This document shows positions 57,336-64,000 of a stretch of 64,000 bases of DNA, piece by piece. The stretch is from Uranotaenia lowii (lineage: Eukaryota > Arthropoda > Insecta > Diptera > Culicidae): assembly GCF_029784155.1 (NCBI RefSeq), contig NC_073692.1:370183160-370247159 (forward strand), read 5' to 3'. The notes under the pieces were generated by a model. The model made no database searches and had not been told where the DNA came from. It saw only the letters and a program-made list of their open reading frames with translations. The first letter of the stretch is position 1, and every line of letters starts with the position of its first letter. The position numbers were made by a program, and so were the translations under genes.

Positions 57336-58075
57336 TTATTGTTTGGTCTGTAATTATATCGCTGACCATGATTTTGATTTGAAAAGTAGCGATCCCCACT
57401 ATAGGTGTTCCTACCTCGGAATCTGTTTCCTCGGCCTCGACCTCGGTGGTGGTTATTAAAAGAATACATTTCATGGTTATTATTTTCTCTTACATGAAAT
57501 AATTGCGGACGGGTTTCTCCCATCGTGTCACTCTCTTGCAGTTTTTGCACTGCTTCTTTAATATTTGCAAAGTTACCTGCTTTTAAAATTAACTTGGTGT
57601 CGGAATTTTTTATGCCACTGATGAGTGTTTCCACTCCCCGTTTAGTGGCCATAGTCTCCGCTCTATCGTGGGGAATTCTTTCGGCAACATACATATTTTG
57701 CAATTCATTAGTGAGAATCTCCACCGAATCACAGAATTTTTCGACGGAAGAGTCTTGCTTTACCACCTTCAGTTTAGCCACAATGCTGTCAGAATTTTTC
57801 TTTGACGAACATCGCGTTTTTATTGTGTCAATTATTTGTTGGAGATTATTTTGCTCTCCCACTGCCTGGCGTGAAATTCCAGTCAGTCTAGTTTTAATGA
57901 AACGAACAACGGTAATACGAGCCGCAGCTTGTTGTTCTGCCGATGCTGCTGCAAATTCTGAGTCCACAATGTCTGAAAACAGTGACACTGCGTCCAAAAA
58001 AGCATCTAATTTTTCTGGTGATCCGTCATAAGTGTTAACCAACGCGGTACCTAGTTTAATGTCAACCACTGGCAT
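57143..58075 (-). CDS. gag: Gag polyprotein of the LTR retrotransposon
   Basis: The frame is open from 58123; the Met at 58075 (MPVVDIKLGTALVNTYDGSP) is the more natural start than the upstream Met at 58123. The first two thirds are helical and capsid-like (KLDAFLDAVSLFSDI, FIKTRLTGISRQAV, SVEKFCDSVEILTNELQ, AVQKLQESD). The last third is Arg/Gly/Asn-rich (HHRGRGRGNRFRGRN) and Gln/Pro-rich, and presumably binds RNA. There is no CCHC zinc knuckle, which is unusual but known for several insect gypsy lineages. The 3' end overlaps pol by 193 bp. Confidence 0.9.
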   Translation of the reverse strand: MPVVDIKLGTALVNTYDGSPEKLDAFLDAVSLFSDIVDSEFAAASAEQQAAARITVVRFIKTRLTGISRQAVGEQNNLQQIIDTIKTRCSSKKNSDSIVAKLKVVKQDSSVEKFCDSVEILTNELQNMYVAERIPHDRAETMATKRGVETLISGIKNSDTKLILKAGNFANIKEAVQKLQESDTMGETRPQLFHVRENNNHEMYSFNNHHRGRGRGNRFRGRNTYSGDRYFSNQNHGQRYNYRPNNNWRGGINHQSYPRYQGPPGRQIFYNSQGNSQLPQLQPQSGGIANIQQTEQQIPPQQLSQILHRQ

Positions 58076-58181
58076 TTTTACAAATTTTTTAGACAGTATT
58101 TGACAAAAGATAATCGCTATCACTGTAGATTTAAAACTTGGCGAATGATTACTCGAGTATGGAAGTCTAATATTAATGAAG

Positions 58182-58430
58182 TCAATTATTTCCGCATACG
58201 TTAATTTTTTTTACTTTGATTAAAAAATGGAATTCACTAGATGTAAATTCTTCTTCATTTATTGCAAGTAAATCTCCTATTTCATTATAAAGTTGCTTGC
58301 AGTACCTTAACTTGTTTACCAAAGTTTTAGTTTCATAACTCCTGTTTGGAGCTTTCTTGAAATTGATTAAAATTTTGTTAAGATCTCCTAGCTTATGTTG
58401 AATTATAATTTTATCCTCGTCTATGCCCAT
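58182..58430 (-). CDS. Small leader ORF upstream of gag, helical, unknown function
   Basis: 82 codons with an ATG start (MGIDEDKIIIQHKLGDLNKI), ending 59 bp before the gag frame opens. It is rich in Lys, Glu, Leu and Asn and predicted by eye to be mostly helical. The pattern of an early KLGDLNKILINF segment followed by LVNKLRYCKQLYNEI resembles the N-terminal region of some insect retrotransposon Gag proteins, so it may be a Gag N-terminal domain split off by a stop, or a separate accessory ORF. No catalytic motif. Confidence 0.5.
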   Translation of the reverse strand: MGIDEDKIIIQHKLGDLNKILINFKKAPNRSYETKTLVNKLRYCKQLYNEIGDLLAINEEEFTSSEFHFLIKVKKINVCGNN

Positions 58431-58809
58431 TTATTGATAATAAATTTAAAATTGGCAATTTATCACCAATGGTGTGACGGCTACTGTTTACCTCCATGCT
58501 CCGAGTTATAGGTGAAGCTCAACGGGACGACGCACTCCTCGATCCCATTCCTCGTGGAAACGCGCTCCTCTACACGGTTCGAATTTCCTCAGTCACCTTC
58601 ACTGCTGGGGAGGGCCACCTTCACTGGATTTCACGATTCGTAACGCCTTTGTCGTTGAGGCGCACACACGGTTTGTTGAATCACTTTTGTTGTTGTTTTT
58701 TTTTCACTGTTTGCATTATTTTTAAGCGATGCAGACGCTTATCACTTGTTTAAACAAAGTTTGTGATTTACTGTTTATCGTTTTTAGGGGTCAGATTTAA
58801 TTTTAACCA

Positions 58810-59043
58810 CTACACTTTATCTTCGGTATTTTGGGACTTGCATCCTTTTTCAAAAGCTTTTCTGCGCGTTCTTTTAAGTTGCCAGTTGACAAGTTTGAAC
58901 ATTACTTGCAATATATTTATTGCTAATAAGAACCACAATTTAAGTTCGTGTTCCTTGTGCCTATCATTGTTAATCTCAAGTTCATTTACAACATTAACAT
59001 CACCACTAATGGTTGTTTCCTTCGATTTTGTCGTTCCCATCAC
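58810..59043 (-). CDS. Small leader ORF with myristoylation-like start and one membrane segment
   Basis: 77 codons, the first ORF after the PBS. The start could be either of two adjacent Met codons; the second gives MGTTKSKE, a good N-myristoylation-type start. A polar region (SGDVNVVNELEINNDRHKEH) leads to a hydrophobic stretch (LWFLLAINILQVMFKLVNW, about residues 36-54) and then a basic tail (KRTRRKAF). The layout suggests a small membrane-anchored protein. I believe similar small ORFs occur in other insect gypsy-like elements, but this cannot be checked here. Function unknown; it could act in capsid targeting to membranes. It may be translated from the full-length RNA before gag. Confidence 0.55.
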   Translation of the reverse strand: MMGTTKSKETTISGDVNVVNELEINNDRHKEHELKLWFLLAINILQVMFKLVNWQLKRTRRKAFEKGCKSQNTEDKV

Positions 59044-59160
59044 TCACGATTATTTCGAACACTTCTTTGTTTTTAATTCACGAATTTTTCGAACACTTAT
59101 TCGTATTCAATTCACGAATATTTCAACACTTCTGTTTTTGATATTGCGATTCACTAATTA

Positions 59161-59177
59161 CCGAGTCACGGTCGCCA
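59161..59177 (-). promoter_or_regulatory. Primer-binding site, tRNA-Arg type
   Basis: TGGCGACCGTGACTCGG follows the 5' LTR without a gap on the minus strand. The TGG start pairs with the CCA end of a tRNA; the sequence agrees with the tRNA-Arg site reported for mdg1/412-type elements. The tRNA identity is from general knowledge, not a search. Confidence 0.8.
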
Positions 59178-59558
59178 TGTACTAACTGTGACGGGATGTC
59201 ATCGAAGTATAGACTACACCGTGGTTACGATACGATTGATTGTCTTTATTGAATCTAGTCTAATTGATACTTATTGCTAAAGCATGCTTACAGAGAGAGA
59301 AAATGAAAATGAGAGAATCGGAGGTGCCCGGTAGTATGTGGGAATTTGTTGCAGTTGACAAAGTGTCGATAATTGCGGATAATGTGTAATTGGAGAAAGG
59401 TTCAAATTTAGCCTGGGAACTATGCATCGTTGACGGTTGCGGCATAGGCTGTTGAACTTGAGCGTTCTTGCCCATGTTGCGAGACTTTGGCGATGAGAAA
59501 TATTGTTGCTGTGCCACATCGGTTGACCGTATGCAGCTAAGATAATTAATGCACTACA
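59178..59558 (-). repeat. 5' LTR (minus-strand element)
   Basis: 381 bp, starting TGTAGTGCATTAATTATC and ending GTTAGTACA on the minus strand, with the usual TG...CA ends. No difference from the 3' LTR was found by eye. Confidence 0.96.
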
Positions 59559-59562
59559 CCGG

Positions 59563-60247
59563 GGCGGCCGTTTCAGTCAGTCAGCCCTTTCACTTCCGGA
59601 CGATTGCCGGCCGTTGACGGTCCTGCTTGGTATCCAATGACAGCATCCCACTGGAACTTGGTTAGGGTTTGGGGAAACAGCATGTTCGAAAAGTGTCCCC
59701 GGTTGTGGTTGAGTCTGGCCTATGGCACAAGCCCGTGACTGAGAACATCCATTTTTATTACAAGCAAAATAGAACCGAAGAGTTGGGTAGGTAGGCAGGC
59801 ACCGTCGTCGATGATAAAATGTTGGCGTTGAAAGCTTTTCCACCATCATCATCGTCCGAAGGTCCGGGCAGCGTTCGCCACGAGACGTCGATCTCGTCCC
59901 GACCAATGGATGTGGTGGTTCCAGGTTTCACTGTACTTTCGTTGTTTGGTGGTATCTGGAAACGGATGCAGCTTGGTTATCTATTTAGTCGTGGTCGTCG
60001 TCGTCGCGTTTTCGGACTGGGATGCAGTGAATTAATACTTCCTGGTCGAGCACAAAATATAGAATGAGTTGAAGTTAATAAAGCTTCAATGTTCCGTTGC
60101 TATCCAATTTTTAGTTTCCTGGCTTTCATATTTCGAAGATAATCCAGATTTTTTTCATTTTTGAATGCAACTACGTTCAGTTTTTGTTTTTTTAAAGGAA
60201 ATTTTAATAATGACAGACATTGAGTCTCTCTAATACACGATGTGAGC
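59563..60247. other. Unique sequence right of the LTR element
   Basis: GC-richer at 59563-60060 with open frames on both strands (59906-59577 minus, 59819-60067 plus), but no domain or splice context is convincing. It continues the sequence interrupted by the LTR insertion (left flank ends ..CTTCCCCGG). Confidence 0.4.
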
Positions 60248-60255
60248 CTTCTGAA

Positions 60256-60350
60256 TTGAATAAAATCAAAGCAATCGAAAGATTCCCTTTAATTCAACCA
60301 CCGTATATCCTGGTTGAATTGAAGGGAGTATTTCGATTGCTTTGATTCAA
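60256..60350. repeat. Long hairpin with roughly 40-bp arms
   Basis: The left arm (60256-60300: TTGAATAAAATCAAAGCAAT, continuing to AATTCAACCA) and the right arm (60311-60350) are reverse complements apart from a few mismatches and a four-base bulge, separated by the 10-nt loop CCGTATATCC. The size would fit a precursor microRNA or a tiny foldback element. Confidence 0.75.
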
Positions 60351-60799
60351 CAGGTAATGAGCTTAAAATCGGTTGGGTGATTGAAGTTACCCCGAACTTG
60401 AAATCGTGTTTTTGATTAAACATTCAGTTGTAGCTAGTCAGAACGATCGAAAATTTTGCAATCATCAATCAGAATGTAAACTCCTTACCAAAATAAGTGT
60501 TTTAAAACTTTCAGGTGTCGTGTTACGAAAATTGAACCTCTTCGAAAATATCATATTAGGAATGCAAAAAATTATCAGATTTCCCCAATTGACAGGGACT
60601 AATAAAGAAAAATTTTATTCAGTTTTAATGATTTTTTAAGATAAACATAAAGGGTGATACGGTCAAAATTTGGTCAATATCAACTTGATGTATTTCTTTC
60701 AATTATGCATTTAAAAAACCTGAACACCCCTCATTTTGAAGGTGTGTTTGTAGAATGTTGCTCCTATTTTGATTTTGGAATTCATTCTTCAGTTGTCGA

Positions 60800-62523
60800 A
60801 ATGCCGTCCAAGGAAGAAGTGCAGCGTATCAAAATTTTGCTCGCGCATCGCGAAAATCCGAGCTACTCGCACGCAAAGCTGGCAAAATCGCTAAAAGTTG
60901 CCAAATCAATCGTTACAAATGTAATTAAAGTGTTTGGGGAACGTTTGTCGACAGCCAGGAAGTCTGGATCGGGGGGAAATCGAAAACCGGAAGCCGCTGA
61001 AACGACAAAGAGAGTTGCCGGTAGTTTCAAGCAAAACCCTAACCTCTCTCTCCGAGATGCCGCAAATAAGCTGGGTGTATCGTCTGCCAAAACCGTGCAT
61101 CGAGTAAAAAAACGAGCCGAACTATCGACTTACAAGAAGGTAGTGACTCCAAATCGCGATGACAATGGTCGGAAAATCGCTCAAGAACAGCAATCAGGAA
61201 TGGTTTCTAGCTAGAATGATGCTTCCTCCGAGTGCTGTGATACGCACGTGGTAAAAGTACCCATTGAATATATGTCGAAAATCAACACTAACTTGATTCA
61301 AGAAGATATACCATGCCCCATCGGAGGCTACCGTTGCTATTCGTCACGTGGCTAATCGACGGTGATCGACATACTTGGTGATACATTTTGAACGTCGCTC
61401 CTTCAATCATTCCCGAACGTCTATCCTCGCATCATTGTTGATAATGCTCGTTATTGATAGACGATCATTAATGTTTCAAAAGGAAAAATCTGAATAAATA
61501 CCAGGACCACATGTTCAAAAAAGCTGTAGCACATGCTGGACAGTTCATTGCGGTTACCTAGTCATGATTTTGTCCTTCTAGGCAAAACGAAAAATAAAAA
61601 ATCATCTGATAGCCTTCATAGATCGCTCAGAACTGATACATATCAGTTATGATCCTAAAGGTTGAAAGTCGTTAGCTGAAGGAAATCAGCATCGAGACGT
61701 TCGTTGCTGATAGTCTGCGTCCTTTTTTACCTCATCATGTATCGCAAAAGTGTTTCAAATACAGAAGCGTCGTTGTCATGCATGATTGTTTGTATGATTT
61801 GGTTGAAGAAGGAAAATTTGACTGCTTTGATTTTTTGGCTCTGAATGTAGTCAAGCATGGCTCAGTGAAAATGATTGATTTTCGGAAGCATGCGCGATGA
61901 TAAACAAAATACGAAGGCCAAAGCGCGCTCCCGGAGGCTGTACACGACGATGCTGACGAAGTTTGACTGCGTGGTAATGGACGACGAAACCTACGTCAAA
62001 GCCGACTACAAGCAGCTTCCGGGACAGGAGTTTTATGCGGCAAAAGGAAGGGGAAAGGTAGCAGATATTTTCAAGCACATGAAACTGTCAAAGCTCGCGA
62101 AGAAATATCTGGTTTGGCAAGCCATCTGTACCTGTGTCTTGAAAAGCAGCATTTTCATAGCTTCCGGGACTGTCAACCAAGAAATTTAGGTGAAAGAGTG
62201 TTTGAATAAACGTCTGCTGCCTCTCCTGAAGAAACACGGTTGTTCCGTACTGTTTTGGCCGGATTTAGCATCTTGCTTTTACGGTAAAAAGGCCATGGAG
62301 TGGTACGCCGCCATCAACGTGCAGGTGGTTCCCAGGTGAGAAATACTGGGCTATTGTCAAGCGGAACCTAAAGAAGACCAAAAAACAGCTAAGGACGAGC
62401 AGCAGTTCAAGGCAAACTGGCTTTCTGCGGCGAAGAAGGGGGACAAGGTGGCTGTACAAAATCTAATGGCGGGGGTTAAGCGTAAGGCCCGGCAATTCGG
62501 ATTTGGAAAAGCGGAAGCCTAAC
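60800..62523 (+). pseudogene. mariner DD37E transposase, copy C, disrupted
   Basis: The frame from 60800 is open to the insert (DNA-binding domain plus linker) with a three-base change near 61085 that adds a residue. After the insert, catalytic sequence resumes (VMDDETYVKADYKQLPG at about 61974). A stop follows in EI*VKECLNKR (about 62187). The second Asp region (FWPDLAS) is present. A deletion near 62334 removes the stretch between VVPR and NTGLLSSG-type sequence, including the residues just before the catalytic Glu, and the frame shifts. Non-functional. Confidence 0.88.
61155..61900. mobile_element. 730-bp insert with 8-bp target duplication, family unknown
   Basis: The mariner sequence is interrupted at 61163-61892. 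The 8 bp CGCGATGA occur at 61155-61162 and again at 61893-61900, while copies A and B have them once, so this is a true target duplication. The insert starts CAATGGTCGGAAAATC and ends GATTTTCGGAAGCATG, imperfect inverted termini (11 of 16 matches). An 8-bp duplication with CA...TG ends fits P or hAT elements. Toward the right end a plus-strand frame reads FKYRSVVVMHDCLYDLVEEG and FDCFDFLALNVVKHGSVKM, which looks like eroded coding sequence; I do not recognise it. Confidence 0.8.
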
Positions 62524-62583
62524 TGAATATTTTTCCTGAATTTTATACTAATTAAACTTGAAAAAGATCAGAAGATATCACCC

Positions 62584-62589
62584 TTTATT
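62584..62589 (-). terminator. FREP poly(A) signal formed at the mariner junction
   Basis: The only AATAAA after the FREP stop lies 90 bp downstream. Its first two bases come from host flank, the next two are the TA target duplication, and the last two are the first bases of the mariner terminus (AAGGGTG). Confidence 0.55.
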
Positions 62590-62678
62590 CGTCTAAGACA
62601 TATGAAAGTTGAACTATGTTGAAATCCATTTGCACTTGCCCCGGTGTACCTTACATATGTTTTCCACAGTAGAAATTT

Positions 62679-63836
62679 TTACTCCTTCGGCCTAATCATC
62701 ATGCGCGATATCTTTAGTGACTTATAAGGACCGATACTGATGCTGACCATCCCTCTGGTATTTCTATCTGCTATATTTCCCAGATATAATCCGTTCAAGT
62801 TGCTGAAAAATAAAATGATAACGGTGCATGTTTTTCAACAAATCAAACCCATCTTACCTCTGATAGCAATTATCATACCACCAGGCTCCACTGAATGTTT
62901 CGGAACAGCTTTTACCGTAGCCATCATTATCAGCATCGAACGTTGAAAATTTCGATCCAACATGATACGCCAACGCGTCGCTTAAAACCCCTTCAAAGGA
63001 GCCAATCCGCAACAGCCGGTATTTATCTTCCGGTCCAGCCAACTGGAAATCGTCATACTTGTGAACATCTCCAAACTGGTTGAAGTCCTCGAAAACCACA
63101 TGCAGCTCGTGGCGTCTCGTTTTAACAATTTGGTAAACATGTTTCAGTCCCAGCCAAAATTCCCCTCGTAGATCGCCGAATCCTTGCTCGTAATCGGCCC
63201 AGCTGCGGAAAAAGTCCACCGATCCGTCGAATCGATTCTGGAAAACCGTCCAACCACCTCCGTCATGATCCTGATCGCAGAATACTTCAATCGGTTCCGA
63301 GGAATCATCCGGACGGATCTGGTAAACGCCACTTGGTTTATCGGATATGTCCGCACAACTTCTTGGAAAGTCCGTCGGCGACTGAGGTTGATTACAATAA
63401 ACATCCGGCAAAACGTTGATGACGATCGTGATGGAGTTGGCCGAGATGTTACCCAGCACCTGCAGATGTTGCAGAATCTGATCTTCCAGGCTCTTCGATC
63501 GATCGGATTCGTATTTCACCGGTTTGATATCATCCATGGTTGGAACAGGGCTATAAAAAGTTATATAATGACTCCTCATTCAAATGTCAAATTTAAGAAT
63601 GTAAATGACAAACATTGGACACAAAAACTAGGTTTCTATGGATTTGCAGAGTTACACTTTCCACCAAAAAAAAAGTTCCCTCACTTTAAAACCGGAATAG
63701 TTTTGATAACATCATCACTTTCATCGAGGTCCCAGGTCCGAAGTGACTCATCAGCCGATACTTTTCCAGTCTTGCCACAACTGCTTAGTTGCACGATTGC
63801 AAACGTTAAAATGATCAAAATTCGTAACTGTCTCAT
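62679..63836 (-). CDS. Fibrinogen-related protein (FREP), complete three-exon gene
   Basis: Exons: 63836-63685, 63550-62858 and 62802-62679; introns of 134 and 55 bp, both phase 2 with GT-AG ends (GTGAGG/TTTTTATAG and GTAAGA/ATTTTTCAG). The product is 322 residues. The ATG at 63836 gives MRQLRILIILTFAIVQLSSC, a signal peptide; the upstream open frame begins with GTG and is not used. A short linker (KSLEDQILQHLQVLGNIS) is followed by the fibrinogen C-terminal domain: PRSCADISDKPSGVYQI, FCDQDHDGGGWTVFQNRFDG, FRSWADYEQGFGDLRGEFWL, the calcium-site region DADNDGYGKSC, WWYDNCYQ and the spliced SNLNGLY. It ends KISRMMIRPKE. These proteins are secreted lectin-like receptors in haemolymph immunity. 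The usual GIxWxxWKG motif near the end is missing (GMVSISIGPYK), so ligand binding may be altered. Confidence 0.95.
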
Positions 63837-63867
63837 TCTTATTGATCCGCCAAACTTAATCACAATA

Positions 63868-63900
63868 ATCCATTGGGAAAAGTTCGGACGATTATATACC
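63868..63900 (-). promoter_or_regulatory. Candidate FREP core promoter (TATA box)
   Basis: On the minus strand GGGTATATAATCG lies at about 63900-63888, roughly 55 bp upstream of the ATG at 63836. This would place transcription start at about 63865 and give a 5'UTR near 30 nt, typical of inducible insect genes. No TSS data; position alone supports it. Confidence 0.5.
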
Positions 63901-64000
63901 CCGTTGTTGAGGTGTTAAGTAATCTAATCTCTTGAACACGCGGATATACCGAATCCGGTATTTCGTTATCAGAGCAACGAATGGAGTGAGTAGTTGACTT

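Larger units (their letters stand above)
53027..59562 (-). mobile_element. Complete gypsy-superfamily LTR retrotransposon
   Basis: The element (53031-59558, 6,528 bp) is on the minus strand and flanked by the 4-bp duplication CCGG (53027-53030 and 59559-59562). It has 381-bp LTRs that look identical, a primer-binding site, a polypurine tract, gag and pol in overlapping frames, and two extra small ORFs in the 5' leader. The domain order protease-RT-RNase H-integrase identifies the gypsy (Ty3) superfamily. A tRNA-Arg-type PBS and a 4-bp duplication recall the mdg1/412 group. There is no env. Identical LTRs and an intact pol point to a recent insertion that may still be active. Confidence 0.97.
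60648..62587 (+). mobile_element. mariner-like element, DD37E family, copy C, interrupted by an insert
   Basis: The element covers 60650-62585 with TA on both sides (60648-60649 and 62586-62587). The left terminus is intact (AAGGGTGATACGGTCAAAAT); the right terminus is shortened by a deletion to TATCACCCTT. The transposase start (MPSKEEVQRIKILLAHREN, ATG at 60800) and N-terminal HTH are well preserved. The gene is split at 61163 by a 730-bp insert and has further breaks downstream. It lies tail to tail with the FREP gene. Confidence 0.93.

Noticed and set aside
53027..59562. Endogenous retrovirus with env
   Set aside because: No envelope-like ORF follows pol; pol ends about 120 bp before the 3' LTR.
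63184..63918. 244-codon plus-strand open frame
   Set aside because: Antisense to the FREP exons and crossing their intron; no domain.
1..64000. tRNA or rRNA genes
   Set aside because: No cloverleaf with A and B boxes and no rRNA-like segment was recognised; the tRNA-like match at 59161 is only a primer-binding site.

Overview
This is eukaryotic DNA, almost certainly from an insect and most likely a mosquito. The two supportable host genes have spliceosomal introns. The coatomer beta-prime exon is very close to the dipteran protein. The mariner-type elements carry a DD37E triad, a class described from mosquitoes, and fibrinogen-related proteins are a gene family expanded in mosquitoes. The species cannot be read from the sequence. 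Most of the window is repeats: AT-rich, transposon-rich intergenic and intronic DNA with several kilobase-scale arrays of very short satellite units.

Layout, left to right. 1-3427: 3' part of an APE-RT-RNase H non-LTR retrotransposon, probably inside a COPB2 intron. 4340-5345: decayed piece of a second LINE. 6478-7340: WD40-coding exon of coatomer beta' on the minus strand, with a likely ATG-only first coding exon at 8942-8944 and promoter/5'UTR to about 9.3 kb. 9.95-12.57 kb: 12-bp, 7-bp and 9-bp tandem repeats. 14.03-18.93 kb: a 4.9-kb (TTTTTGTCA)n array. 22.15-24.29 kb: two different DD37E mariner-like elements side by side. 25.52-27.58 kb: a 5'-truncated RTE-like LINE with a perfect 12-bp target duplication. 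28.06-28.17 kb: a possible orphan coding exon. 29.56-31.75 kb: a degenerate minisatellite. 33.6-34.75 kb: a MITE-like copy and a 103-bp tandem repeat. 36.66-39.20 kb: a 2,534-bp transposon with perfect 20-bp inverted ends and an exact 8-bp target duplication (P-element-like architecture). 42.7-44.8 kb: nested MITEs and a truncated mariner. 47.7-52.65 kb: a second giant 9-bp satellite. 53.03-59.56 kb: a complete gypsy-superfamily LTR retrotransposon with LTRs that look identical, PBS, PPT, two small accessory ORFs, gag and pol. 60.25-60.35 kb: a long perfect-like hairpin. 60.65-62.59 kb: a mariner copy split by a 730-bp insert with its own 8-bp duplication. 62.68-63.84 kb: a complete three-exon fibrinogen-related (FREP) gene on the minus strand.

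The host genes do not form a visible pathway: coatomer beta' acts in COPI vesicle coats, while the FREP is a secreted lectin-like protein. The most interesting material is in the mobile DNA: a likely P-like transposon, an unidentified 8-bp-TSD insert, a LINE 3'-end hairpin seen twice, small extra ORFs in the LTR element, and a mariner insertion that seems to complete the FREP poly(A) signal. Exon structures, target duplications and terminal repeats below were read directly; family names below clade level are inference.
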